9,900 nucleotides of DNA from CAYNUJ01 sp964573255. GTDB taxonomy: Bacteria; Bacteroidota; Ignavibacteria; Ignavibacteriales; Melioribacteraceae. The notes below the pieces were generated by a model. It saw nothing but the letters and a program-made list of their open reading frames with translations, ran no database searches and was not told the origin of the DNA. Shown in pieces: positions 1-7,085 of this stretch. Positions within the stretch are counted from its first letter, which is position 1. The number at the start of each line of letters is the position of its first letter. Position numbers and translations under genes: made by a program. The stretch lies in contig CAZNJB010000068.1 of the NCBI GenBank assembly GCA_964573255.1, positions 1 to 9,900 on the forward strand. The letters are read 5' to 3'.

Positions 1-1
1 A

Positions 2-295
2 AAAAAAAAAAAATGCAAAATAGCCGAATACGAAATAGAAGGACATAAACTGCAAATTGCCGAATCTGCAATTAAAGAGTTTTTGAGCGAAATCAGTTTA
101 AATGAACCGAACACTAAATACAGTGCATTTCTGAAAAAAGAAACGAATAAATTTATTCATTTTATGGAGTTTAACGATTTAGATGCGGAAAATTCCCATA
201 GAAATGCAGATTACACACGAAAATTTGCGGATATAATTTATCCCATCTGTTCGTCTGTTCCGGAATTTACAAATTTAGAAAAAATTATGATTTGA
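2..295 (+). CDS. ABM-like dimeric alpha/beta-barrel protein (putative quinol monooxygenase-type), 5' end off the window
   Basis: The reading frame is open from base 2 to the TGA at 293-295, giving 97 visible residues, close to the usual size (about 95-105 aa) of small antibiotic-biosynthesis-monooxygenase (ABM/YgiN-like) proteins. The pattern fits that fold: an N-terminal strand, a helix (AIKEFLSEI), the NEPNTKYSAF stretch (family pattern Epgt..Y..f), then FIHFMEFNDLDAENSH, like the family's F.h...f.d..A...H, and a C-terminal F...YP.C...P.F segment. A TTG at 83 is an unlikely start because the conserved strand and helix lie before it. The true start is probably just upstream of the window or within the first Lys codons, which fall in a 13-base A run. 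Some family members oxidise quinols or related compounds without a cofactor, but many have no known substrate, so no reaction is claimed here. No terminator is visible between this gene and the groES promoter. Family assignment is from pattern only. Confidence 0.5.
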   Translation, partial: KKKKCKIAEYEIEGHKLQIAESAIKEFLSEISLNEPNTKYSAFLKKETNKFIHFMEFNDLDAENSHRNADYTRKFADIIYPICSSVPEFTNLEKIMI

Positions 296-385
296 GAATC
301 CAATCCTCTTTTAATTCATCAAATCCATTGACTATTTAAAATTCTTTATTTTTTTTGATTTTGCGCAATTTTCGCAGAAAATACC

Positions 386-414
386 TTGACAATTTGAACG
401 TTCTTCAGTATATT
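386..414 (+). promoter_or_regulatory. sigma70-type promoter of groES-groEL
   Basis: A perfect -35 box, TTGACA (386-391), is followed by a 17-bp spacer and a -10 box TATATT (409-414), which matches TATAAT at five of six positions. The expected transcription start is about 420-422, inside the CIRCE operator. The element is of the classical type rather than the TTTG / TAnnTTTG type described for Bacteroidetes. Seen directly in sequence; activity is inferred. Confidence 0.85.
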
Positions 415-439
415 AGCACTCTCTATTTGTGAGTGCTAA
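413..439 (+). promoter_or_regulatory. CIRCE operator (HrcA binding site)
   Basis: TTAGCACTC (413-421), nine bases, then GAGTGCTAA (431-439): an exact match to the CIRCE consensus with the standard 9-nt spacer. It overlaps the last two bases of the -10 box and covers the predicted transcription start, so bound HrcA would block RNA polymerase. HrcA normally holds down groESL and is itself kept active by GroEL, so unfolded protein that occupies GroEL relieves repression. hrcA is not in this window. Confidence 0.97.
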
Positions 440-451
440 CAACAAATTATT

Positions 452-456
452 GGAGG
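452..456 (+). promoter_or_regulatory. ribosome binding site fixing the groES start
   Basis: GGAGG lies six bases before the ATG at 463. This favours 463 over the in-frame GTG at 433, which sits inside the CIRCE right arm and would add ten residues not found in GroES proteins. Confidence 0.85.
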
Positions 457-462
457 ATTATT

Positions 463-762
463 ATGGCAGACTTCAAAATCAAACCTTTGGCTGACAGAGT
501 AATTGTTAAGCCTAACCCGGCTGAAGAAAAAACCAAAAGCGGTATAATTTTACCTGATACAGCAAAGGAAAAACCAATTGAAGGTACTGTTGTAGCTGTT
601 GGTCCTGGAAAAGTGACCGAAGACGGCAAAAAAGTAGAGCTTTCCATAAAAGAAGGCGATAAAGTTCTTTACGGAAAATATTCTGGTACTGAAGTAACGG
701 TTGATGATGAAGAATATCTTATCATGCGCGAAAGTGATATTTTCGGTGTAATTAACGAATAA
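463..762 (+). CDS. groES: co-chaperonin GroES (Hsp10)
   Basis: The 99-residue product is the heptameric lid that caps the GroEL ring and closes the folding chamber in the cytoplasm. It begins ADFKIKPLADRVIVKP, the usual GroES opening. The mobile loop (about residues 19-35) carries the hydrophobic Ile-Ile-Leu at 28-30 that docks on the GroEL apical domain (Ile-Val-Leu in E. coli). The GTVVAVGPG segment (41-49) leads into the roof hairpin, and a conserved YGKYSGTEV stretch is at 70-78. Length and motifs are normal for the family. It is the first gene of the CIRCE-controlled operon, with groEL 31 bases downstream, so expression should rise on heat or folding stress through release of HrcA. Confidence 0.98.
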   Translation: MADFKIKPLADRVIVKPNPAEEKTKSGIILPDTAKEKPIEGTVVAVGPGKVTEDGKKVELSIKEGDKVLYGKYSGTEVTVDDEEYLIMRESDIFGVINE

Positions 763-793
763 ATTTTATTAACTAATTAACGGAGGAAATGAT

Positions 794-2428
794 ATGGCAG
801 CTAAAATTGTCGAATACAGTGCTGATGCCCGCAGTGGGTTGAAAGCAGGTGTTGACAAACTTGCCAACGCAGTTAAAGTTACTTTAGGTCCAAAAGGACG
901 TAACGTAATAATCGATAAAAAATTCGGTGCTCCTACAGTAACAAAAGATGGTGTGACTGTAGCTAAAGAAATCGAACTCGAAAACGAAATTGAAAACATG
1001 GGAGCACAAATGGTTCGTGAAGTTGCTTCCAAAACCAGTGATGTTGCAGGTGACGGAACAACTACAGCAACTGTTTTAGCCCAAGCTATTTATCGCGAAG
1101 GTCTTAAAAACGTTACTGCCGGCGCAAATCCAATGGACCTCAAAAGAGGTATTGATCTCGCCGTTGAAAAAGTTGTTGCTCGCTTGAAAGAAATGAGCAA
1201 AGAAGTAGAAACTAAAGAGGAAATTTCTCAAGTTGGTTCTATTTCTGCTAACAACGATAAAACTATCGGTGACCTTTTAGCGGACGCAATGGATAAAGTA
1301 GGTAAAGATGGTGTAATTACCGTTGAAGAAGCAAAAGGTACAGAAACAGGTCTCGAAATTGTTGAAGGTATGCAATTCGACCGCGGTTATCTCTCACCCT
1401 ATTTCGTTACAGACAGTGAATCAATGGAAGCTATTTTAGAAGATCCTTATATATTGATTCACGACAAGAAAATTTCGGCAATGAAAGACCTTCTTCCTGT
1501 ATTAGAAAAAGTTGCTCAAGCAGGAAAAGCTCTCTTAATTATTGCTGAAGACCTCGAAGGTGAAGCTTTAGCTACTTTAGTAGTTAACAAATTACGCGGT
1601 ACTTTGAAAGTTGCTGCAGTTAAAGCTCCTGGATTCGGTGACAGAAGAAAAGCTATGCTCGAAGATATAGCTATCTTAACAGGCGGTACAGTAATTAGCG
1701 AAGAAAGAGGATTCAAATTAGAAAATGCTACAATTGAATACCTCGGTACTGCTAAAAAAGTAGTTATCGATAAAGACAATACTACTATTGTTGAAGGTGC
1801 TGGAAGCGGCGAAGATATCAAGAAAAGAATCAACGAAATCAAAGCTCAAATCGAAAAAACTACTTCCGATTACGATAAAGAAAAACTTCAAGAAAGATTG
1901 GCTAAACTTTCAGGCGGTGTTGCAGTATTGAAAATTGGTGCTGCTACCGAAGTTGAAATGAAAGAGAAAAAAGCTCGCGTTGAAGATGCATTGCACGCTA
2001 CCAGAGCTGCAGTTGAAGAAGGTATCGTTCCCGGTGGTGGTGTTGCATTAGTAAGAGCTATGGAAGCCCTGAAAGATCTCGAAGGTGATAATGCCGACCA
2101 AACAACCGGTATCAAAATCATCGAAAAAGCTCTTTCAGAACCTTTGAAACAAATCGTTACTAACGCTGGATTAGAAGGTGCTGTAATCTTGAATAAAGTT
2201 CTTGAAGGTACTGATGATTACGGATTCAATGCTGCTACTGAAGAATATCAAAATCTTTTGAGTGCTGGCGTTATTGATCCTACTAAAGTTACTAGAACAG
2301 CATTAGAAAATGCAGCATCAGTTTCATCAATGCTCCTTACTACAGAAGCTGTTGTGTACGAAAAGAAAGAAGAAGAAAAAGCTCCTGCTATGCCAGCCGG
2401 TATGGGAGGAATGGACGGAATGTATTAA
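794..2428 (+). CDS. groEL: chaperonin GroEL (Hsp60)
   Basis: This 544-residue ATP-driven chaperonin forms a double seven-membered ring in the cytoplasm and folds client proteins with GroES. The equatorial nucleotide site is intact: LGPKGRNV at 31-38, Asp52, and DVAGDGTTTA at 83-92 with Asp87. The catalytic Asp398 lies in KARVEDALHATRAA, followed by the PGGG loop near 413-416. The apical client- and GroES-binding face keeps MQFDRGYLSPYF (193-204, with Tyr199, Tyr203 and Phe204). These positions match E. coli numbering. The C-terminus is a short Gly-Met tail ending GMGGMDGMY. The start ATG has a GGAGG at 782-786, seven bases upstream. It is co-transcribed with groES and followed by a hairpin terminator. 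Nothing suggests a specialised paralogue: active-site residues and length are standard. Confidence 0.99.
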   Translation: MAAKIVEYSADARSGLKAGVDKLANAVKVTLGPKGRNVIIDKKFGAPTVTKDGVTVAKEIELENEIENMGAQMVREVASKTSDVAGDGTTTATVLAQAIYREGLKNVTAGANPMDLKRGIDLAVEKVVARLKEMSKEVETKEEISQVGSISANNDKTIGDLLADAMDKVGKDGVITVEEAKGTETGLEIVEGMQFDRGYLSPYFVTDSESMEAILEDPYILIHDKKISAMKDLLPVLEKVAQAGKALLIIAEDLEGEALATLVVNKLRGTLKVAAVKAPGFGDRRKAMLEDIAILTGGTVISEERGFKLENATIEYLGTAKKVVIDKDNTTIVEGAGSGEDIKKRINEIKAQIEKTTSDYDKEKLQERLAKLSGGVAVLKIGAATEVEMKEKKARVEDALHATRAAVEEGIVPGGGVALVRAMEALKDLEGDNADQTTGIKIIEKALSEPLKQIVTNAGLEGAVILNKVLEGTDDYGFNAATEEYQNLLSAGVIDPTKVTRTALENAASVSSMLLTTEAVVYEKKEEEKAPAMPAGMGGMDGMY

Positions 2429-2449
2429 TAAATTCCGACTGATATATTT

Positions 2450-2479
2450 AAGGCGGCTTTATGCCGCCTTTATTATTTT
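2450..2479. terminator. intrinsic terminator after groEL, probably bidirectional
   Basis: AAGGCGGC (2450-2457) pairs perfectly with GCCGCCTT (2463-2470) around a 5-base loop, followed on the + strand by a T-rich tail (2469-2479). It begins 22 bases after the groEL stop and also lies just past the stop (2473-2475) of the opposing glycosyltransferase gene. On the - strand the tail is A/T-mixed with few consecutive T, so termination in that direction is likely but weaker. Confidence 0.85.
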
Positions 2480-3570
2480 AAAATTCTTTCATATTCCGCA
2501 AGCATACGATCAACACAATCACGCCATTCAAAGTTTTCTTTAACAAACGCTCTCCCCTTTTTGCCCATTTCTTCTCTCAGTTTAGGATTATTTATAAGTT
2601 CAATTATTTTTTCTGCTGCATCATTTACGTTAAAACTATTAATCCTAAAACCGGTTTCATTATCTATCACAGTCTCATTTAATCCTTCAACAGAAGAAGT
2701 AACAACCGGGATACCTGTTGCAGAAGCTTCAAGCACAGAGACTCCAAAACTCTCCATTGAGGGGAAATTCAAAAATATATCCATTTGTCTGTAATAAGTC
2801 GGTAATTCCAAATAATTCACATTTCCTATAAATTTCACTTTATCGGATATTCCCAATTTATCACATAATTTCTCTAATGAGGCTCTCTCCGTTCCGTTTC
2901 CGATTATCATCAATTCGAAATTTTTACCACTTGAATTGTTGAGAATTTCACTAAATACTTGAATAGAAAAATCAATATTGTATTGCTTTTCCAACGATTT
3001 AACAATTCCAAATCTAAAGACATCTTCATTCTTTTCGCTGGCAGGAAAAAAGATTGAAGTATCAACTCCGAAAGGAATAACACGAATTGCACGAGAAGTA
3101 TATTCACTTAAGGCATTTTTAAGCCACTTACTGGTTGTGAATATATTTTGATTTCTGAATAAAATAAATTTTAAAATATTTTTATGGAGAAATGAAACCT
3201 TTGGAAATTCTGTAACATCCGTTCCCCAGAATGATATAAACCTTTGCGGGAAAGCAGTCAAAGTTGCCAACAAACCATAACTAGTTCCGTAATGTGCATG
3301 AATTATGTCTATTTTATATTCCCCAATAATTTTTTTAATTTGAGGTAAGGCCTTTAGATAAAGACTTTTGTCCAAGCGGTTTCCAAATTTATTTTGTATA
3401 TCCTCTCCAAAATCACATTCAAATATCTTTACATTAGTCCAGAGATCATAAGAGTAATTTTTAGAAGGAGATAAAGAAAATAGGAATACTTCAACTCCCC
3501 TCTCGCTAACAGCATTAACCCATCTAAATGTATGCGCCGAGTTTGCATCGGCTAAAAATAATATTCTCAT
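2473..3570 (-). CDS. GT4-family (GT-B fold) glycosyltransferase
   Basis: This 365-residue retaining glycosyltransferase of the GT4 type transfers a sugar from a nucleotide donor onto the growing lipid-linked glycan on the cytoplasmic side. The N-terminal acceptor domain starts MRILFLADANSAHTFRW and includes HAHYGTSYG (91-99) and SFWGTDV (113-119). The linker IPFGVDTSIF is at 165-174. The C-terminal donor-binding domain shows a phosphate-contact region around Lys191/Lys195, LMIIGNGTE (220-228), and the EX7E motif ESFGVSVLE (Glu273 and Glu281). GLNETVIDNETGF (297-309) is also typical of GT4. Donor and acceptor sugars cannot be read from sequence. It is the last gene of the leftward polysaccharide operon, starting one base after the GT9 gene stops, and it has no Shine-Dalgarno sequence. 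It looks complete and intact. Confidence 0.9.
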   Translation of the reverse strand: MRILFLADANSAHTFRWVNAVSERGVEVFLFSLSPSKNYSYDLWTNVKIFECDFGEDIQNKFGNRLDKSLYLKALPQIKKIIGEYKIDIIHAHYGTSYGLLATLTAFPQRFISFWGTDVTEFPKVSFLHKNILKFILFRNQNIFTTSKWLKNALSEYTSRAIRVIPFGVDTSIFFPASEKNEDVFRFGIVKSLEKQYNIDFSIQVFSEILNNSSGKNFELMIIGNGTERASLEKLCDKLGISDKVKFIGNVNYLELPTYYRQMDIFLNFPSMESFGVSVLEASATGIPVVTSSVEGLNETVIDNETGFRINSFNVNDAAEKIIELINNPKLREEMGKKGRAFVKENFEWRDCVDRMLAEYERILK

Positions 3571-3571
3571 T

Positions 3572-4627
3572 TTAATTACTATTTATAGAATTGATATAAT
3601 TTTCAATCTGATTTTGTGCATATTCTACGGTAATTCCTTTCATACAAATGAAATCATAGCAATCTTTTCGTCCAGCATCTTTTATACAATACTGTTCATT
3701 TTTACCCGGTGAACATTGAACTTCATTTAATATTATTAAATGACCGTCATCAATTGGTGCACTAAAGAATGGGTTTGTCGGTCCGTAAAAAGAAACTGTA
3801 AATTTACCCATCATATAAGCGATGTAAACAGGACCAGAGTCATTGCCGATTATTAAATCATATTTATCAATAACTTCCAGTAATTCTTCAGTAGATGTTG
3901 TTTCAAGAACCTTAAAATTATTTTTTTCAAATATTTTTCTAACCTCTTTATTTGAAGGAATAGAAATTGCCACATTATATTTTTTGTCCAATCTTTTTGC
4001 TAACTCAAGATAATTATCTAACTTCCACTCTTTTGCCTTCCATCCGGCAAACGGTGCTATCAAAATATTATCTATTCTATTAGTTTTCAATTGGAATACA
4101 TTTGATAATTTCGCATCGGACTCAAACAGCGATAAGAAACTTTCCATCAAGTGTTTACTATTTGATTTTGAAACAAAGCTATTATAAATGGGTGATAAAT
4201 ATTTGTCATTTATTCCTATTTTTGTTTTTACCCTCATCATAAACGTTAAGATAGCAGTATGAATTCCTCCGCTTAAGTCAATTATCTCCTTCGACCGAAA
4301 TAATTTTAACCTATTTAATTCTGCTTTGGATAATATTCTTCCGTTCAATTTAAATTCAGACTTTTGTATTGTAATTACTTCAATCTCAGGGAATTGCCAT
4401 TTTAGTATGGGGGCATTTTCCTCAAATGCAACAAATATTATCTTTCCTTTCTTATTACCTACAATATGCTTTAATGCAGGAATTAGAAATACAGTATCCC
4501 CTAACCTTTGAAGAGCTAAAACAAGAATAGAATCATTATATGAGAATAAATTTCTATAAATCGTCCCGAGAGGTTTCAAGAATAATAAGAATAGATAAAT
4601 GATTTTTTGCGCGAGTTTTTTTACCAC
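3572..4627 (-). CDS. GT9-family (heptosyltransferase-like) glycosyltransferase
   Basis: The 351-residue product has the GT-B layout of GT9 enzymes (WaaC/WaaF relatives). ILVLALQRLGDTVFLIPAL (34-52) holds the family's GD motif with Asp44. APFAGWKAKEW (191-201) carries the conserved Lys-x-Trp. DLIIGNDSGPVYIAYMMG (257-274) is the donor-site D-[ST]-G-P-x-H-x-A motif, but with Tyr268 where His is usual. A Cys-rich tail (C305, C314, C323, C328-Met) is common in the family. About 30 residues precede the first strand, with a hydrophobic stretch at 9-20 that may attach it to the inner membrane. The GTG at 4627 is the chosen start: it sits two bases beyond the flippase stop, and no better start or ribosome site is visible. 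The sugar donor is unknown and need not be heptose. It is the fifth gene of the operon. Confidence 0.85.
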   Translation of the reverse strand: MVKKLAQKIIYLFLLFLKPLGTIYRNLFSYNDSILVLALQRLGDTVFLIPALKHIVGNKKGKIIFVAFEENAPILKWQFPEIEVITIQKSEFKLNGRILSKAELNRLKLFRSKEIIDLSGGIHTAILTFMMRVKTKIGINDKYLSPIYNSFVSKSNSKHLMESFLSLFESDAKLSNVFQLKTNRIDNILIAPFAGWKAKEWKLDNYLELAKRLDKKYNVAISIPSNKEVRKIFEKNNFKVLETTSTEELLEVIDKYDLIIGNDSGPVYIAYMMGKFTVSFYGPTNPFFSAPIDDGHLIILNEVQCSPGKNEQYCIKDAGRKDCYDFICMKGITVEYAQNQIENYINSINSN

Positions 4628-4629
4628 TT

Positions 4630-6144
4630 TTAAGATAACAGATTTTTAATATACTTTAGTTCGTCTAACTTGGAAAGATATGATATAATCATATAAATAA
4701 AAAGAAATAGAAATAGGTTTATAATTTCCGACAATAAATTGATCTGGAAAATTAAATTGATTAAATATACGGCTAATAAAGCAGAGGATGAGATCAATAA
4801 TATTTTCAATAAATAAAGTAAGAAATTCAATATGCTTATTATTTTGATTTTATTAAGCAAGATCAATAAAGAGAGAATCGTGATAAAAATATAAGTTATG
4901 GATGAACTTAAAGCCAAGCCGTTCTGAAGCAGTTTCCCTACGAATAAATAATTCAGCCCTAATTTTAATATGACTGAAATTCCGCTAATAATAAGGAGTG
5001 TTTTCAATGAATTCATTGAATAATAAATTTTATTAATTACAGCAAACGAAGCAAAAAAGAAAATACTAACTGAAAGATATTTTAGGACTTCTGAAGTCAA
5101 AATAATTTGCTCTTCGCCAAAATTTCCTCTCCCGTAGAGCAATTTAATTGTATCATCAGCCCATATGTAAAATACACAGCAAATGGGTATAAAAATAAAT
5201 GCCAAGAATTTTAAACTACGCGTAAAATCATCACTCAACTTTTGGTAGTTTTTTAAGTTTATATTTTTTGACATAAATGGAAATATTGCCGACGAAAAAG
5301 CGAGAGAAATAATTCCAATAGGTGCAGTATATATCACAGATGCATAATTCAATGCGGAAATCCCACCTTCTGGAATAAACGCGATAAAATATCTATCAAT
5401 AATTGTATAAGATTGATTGATCAATTCTATTAGTACAATGTATGAAAGTCCAATTCCAATTGATGCTTTGATTTTTAAATGACTACTTTTGTTAACGAAT
5501 TTTATTTTTTTTGTTTTTATTATATAAGCAAGTACAATCAATATTTGGATTAAATATCCAACTAAATAGCCTGTTACAATGGACTCCATCCCAAGATTAT
5601 CACCAAAAACGAAAACAAAAAATATTATAGATACATTTAAAAATATTTGTGAAATAGATGGAATAATAAAATTAAATTCAGCTTGTAGATATGCAGCTAT
5701 AATTGAAAATGCAGCTGCTAAAGGGATTGTAGCAAATAACATTATTTCTGCTCTAACGAAAGCAGATTCTTCAATTAATAAGTTATCAGAAACCCCGGGA
5801 TAATTAAAAAGTCGTTGAAAAATAAATAATACAACAGCTATTAAAAGCCCACTAAAAAAAAATTTCTTAAGAATAGTAACCAAAAAAAAATTTCTTCCTT
5901 CAGTATCCTCAATCGGAAAAGAATGATAATAAGGAACGAAAAAATTTTGTCCCAAATAGATTAACGCATTATTGAGAACCAAAGGAACAGCAGCAATGAG
6001 AAGAAATATATCGAACTCTCTGCTGGTACCGAAAACAGAAGCGAACACGACTTCACGAATTACCCCCAATACCCTGCTTAGAAAAGTAAAAGTAATTACA
6101 ACAGCCGAAGCAGATGAAATTGACCGTGAAACAAGTTTGGACAT
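4630..6144 (-). CDS. MurJ/MviN-family (MOP superfamily) lipid-linked oligosaccharide flippase, probably Wzx-like
   Basis: This 504-residue integral inner-membrane protein has about 13-14 hydrophobic segments through its length. The N-terminal signature LSRVLGVIREVVFASVFGTSREFD (22-45, quoted in pieces: SRVLG, IRE, FGT, Asp45) and the mid-protein IDRYFIA with SALNYASVIYTAPIGI (263-278) and LLYGRGNF (335-342) place it in the MurJ/MVF branch. Arg24 and Arg30 align with E. coli MurJ Arg18 and Arg24. However, the region of MurJ Arg52 reads VLNNALIYLG without arginine, and the Asp269-Arg270 pair of MurJ appears as Ser-Val. Together with its position between a nucleotide-sugar enzyme and two glycosyltransferases, this suggests that it flips an undecaprenyl-linked polysaccharide unit rather than lipid II. 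The gene begins two bases after the decarboxylase stop, without a Shine-Dalgarno sequence, and is among the most AT-rich in the window. A genuine MurJ role cannot be excluded from sequence alone. Confidence 0.82.
   Translation of the reverse strand: MSKLVSRSISSASAVVITFTFLSRVLGVIREVVFASVFGTSREFDIFLLIAAVPLVLNNALIYLGQNFFVPYYHSFPIEDTEGRNFFLVTILKKFFFSGLLIAVVLFIFQRLFNYPGVSDNLLIEESAFVRAEIMLFATIPLAAAFSIIAAYLQAEFNFIIPSISQIFLNVSIIFFVFVFGDNLGMESIVTGYLVGYLIQILIVLAYIIKTKKIKFVNKSSHLKIKASIGIGLSYIVLIELINQSYTIIDRYFIAFIPEGGISALNYASVIYTAPIGIISLAFSSAIFPFMSKNINLKNYQKLSDDFTRSLKFLAFIFIPICCVFYIWADDTIKLLYGRGNFGEEQIILTSEVLKYLSVSIFFFASFAVINKIYYSMNSLKTLLIISGISVILKLGLNYLFVGKLLQNGLALSSSITYIFITILSLLILLNKIKIISILNFLLYLLKILLISSSALLAVYLINLIFQINLLSEIINLFLFLFIYMIISYLSKLDELKYIKNLLS
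5854..5896. repeat. 15-bp direct repeat with two A9 tracts inside the flippase gene
   Basis: A9 followed by TTTCTT occurs at 5854-5868 and again at 5882-5896, 28 bases apart start to start. On the coding strand these are T9 tracts encoding Phe-rich stretches (KKFFFSG near residues 93-99 and NFFLV near 85-89). Deletion between the copies would remove 28 bp and shift the frame, as would slippage by one base in either tract. The repeat may also simply reflect AT-rich coding of Lys and Phe. Confidence 0.6.
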
Positions 6145-6146
6145 AA

Positions 6147-7085
6147 TTATAGGGAATTTTTAAAAAACTCAATAGTAATTTTTAACCCTTCGTGCCTGTC
6201 AACTTTTGGTTCCCAGCCTAAAAGTTCTTTAGCTTTTGAAATATCAGGTTGTCTTACTTTTGGATCATCTTCAGGTAATGCTTTGTAAACAATTTTACTC
6301 GAAGAACCGGTAAGTTGGATTACTTCCTCGGCAAATTGCTTAATTGTAATTTCGGAAGGATTGCCGATATTTACCGGTGTATCAACATCTGATAAGAGTA
6401 ATCTAAATATCCCATCAATTAAATCCGATACATAACAAAAACTGCGAGTTTGGGAACCGTCACCGAATACAGTAACATCCTCCCCTTTTAATGCTTGAGA
6501 GACAAATGCAGGTAAAGCTCTACCGTCATTTAATCTCATTCTGGGTCCGTATGTATTAAAAATTCTAACAATACGTGTCTCCACACCATGGAACCTGTGA
6601 TACGCCATTGTCATTGCTTCTGCAAATCTTTTTGCCTCATCGTATACGCCTCTTGGTCCGATTGGATTAACATTTCCCCAGTATTCTTCTTTTTGCGGAT
6701 GAACCTCGGGATCACCATAAATTTCCGAAGTTGATGCAATCAAAAATCTAGCACCCTTCTCTTTTGCAAGTCCTAAAGCTTTATGTGTTCCTAAAGAACC
6801 AACTTTAAGAGTTTGAATTGGTAATTTTAAATAATCTATTGGACTTGCCGGAGAAGCAAAATGAAGCACATAATCTACTTGTCCGGGAACATGAATGAAA
6901 TTAGTTACATCGTGATTAAAATACACAAAATCCTTATTACCGAATAGGTGTTCGATATTTTTTAACGAACCAGTAAGAAGATTATCGATACAAATTACTT
7001 TCATACCTTCATCAATAAGTCTATCGCAAAGATGCGAACCTAAAAACCCGGCACCGCCGGTTACTACAGCAACCTTTTTATTCAT
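6147..7085 (-). CDS. uxs: UDP-glucuronate decarboxylase (UDP-xylose synthase)
   Basis: The 312-residue cytoplasmic extended SDR enzyme converts UDP-glucuronate to UDP-xylose with bound NAD+. The Rossmann motif GGAGFLG is at 10-16. The active-site strand STSEIYGDPEVHPQ (118-131) and the YDEAK catalytic pair (Tyr148, Lys152) are followed by NTYGPRM (177-183) and GDGSQTRSFCYVSDLI (208-223). The stretches SPASPIDY (78-85), EEYWGNVNPIGPRG (133-146) and EDDPKVRQPDI (272-282) are hallmarks of UXS and separate it from 4-epimerases and dehydratases. There is no ArnA-like formyltransferase domain, and the length is normal for bacterial UXS. Its ATG at 7085 overlaps the end of the co-polymerase gene by 8 nt, suggesting coupled translation; a distant AAGGA lies 11 bases upstream. 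In this operon it presumably supplies a pentose (xylose or a derivative) for the exported glycan. Confidence 0.95.
   Translation of the reverse strand: MNKKVAVVTGGAGFLGSHLCDRLIDEGMKVICIDNLLTGSLKNIEHLFGNKDFVYFNHDVTNFIHVPGQVDYVLHFASPASPIDYLKLPIQTLKVGSLGTHKALGLAKEKGARFLIASTSEIYGDPEVHPQKEEYWGNVNPIGPRGVYDEAKRFAEAMTMAYHRFHGVETRIVRIFNTYGPRMRLNDGRALPAFVSQALKGEDVTVFGDGSQTRSFCYVSDLIDGIFRLLLSDVDTPVNIGNPSEITIKQFAEEVIQLTGSSSKIVYKALPEDDPKVRQPDISKAKELLGWEPKVDRHEGLKITIEFFKNSL

Noticed and set aside
328..356. Second promoter starting at TTGACT (328-333)
   Set aside because: At 16-18 bases downstream there is only a T run, with no -10-like hexamer.
359..379. Hairpin TTTTGCG / CGCAGAA with a 7-base loop upstream of the groES promoter, considered as a terminator for the ABM-like gene
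   Set aside because: The stem is weak with a G-U pair, and the T run lies before it rather than after it on the + strand.
433..462. Earlier in-frame GTG start for groES at 433
   Set aside because: It lies within the CIRCE right arm, has no ribosome site, and adds residues absent from GroES; the ATG at 463 has GGAGG at ideal spacing.
1516..1842. 108-codon open frame on the - strand within groEL
   Set aside because: It is antisense to conserved GroEL coding sequence, with low-complexity Ser/Leu/Ile composition and no ribosome site. The other antisense frames in groES and groEL (447-647, 769-1032, 1888-2121) are the same kind of shadow.
2310..2543. 77-codon + strand frame overlapping the groEL 3' end and terminator
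   Set aside because: It is an out-of-frame reading of groEL running through the hairpin, with no family resemblance.
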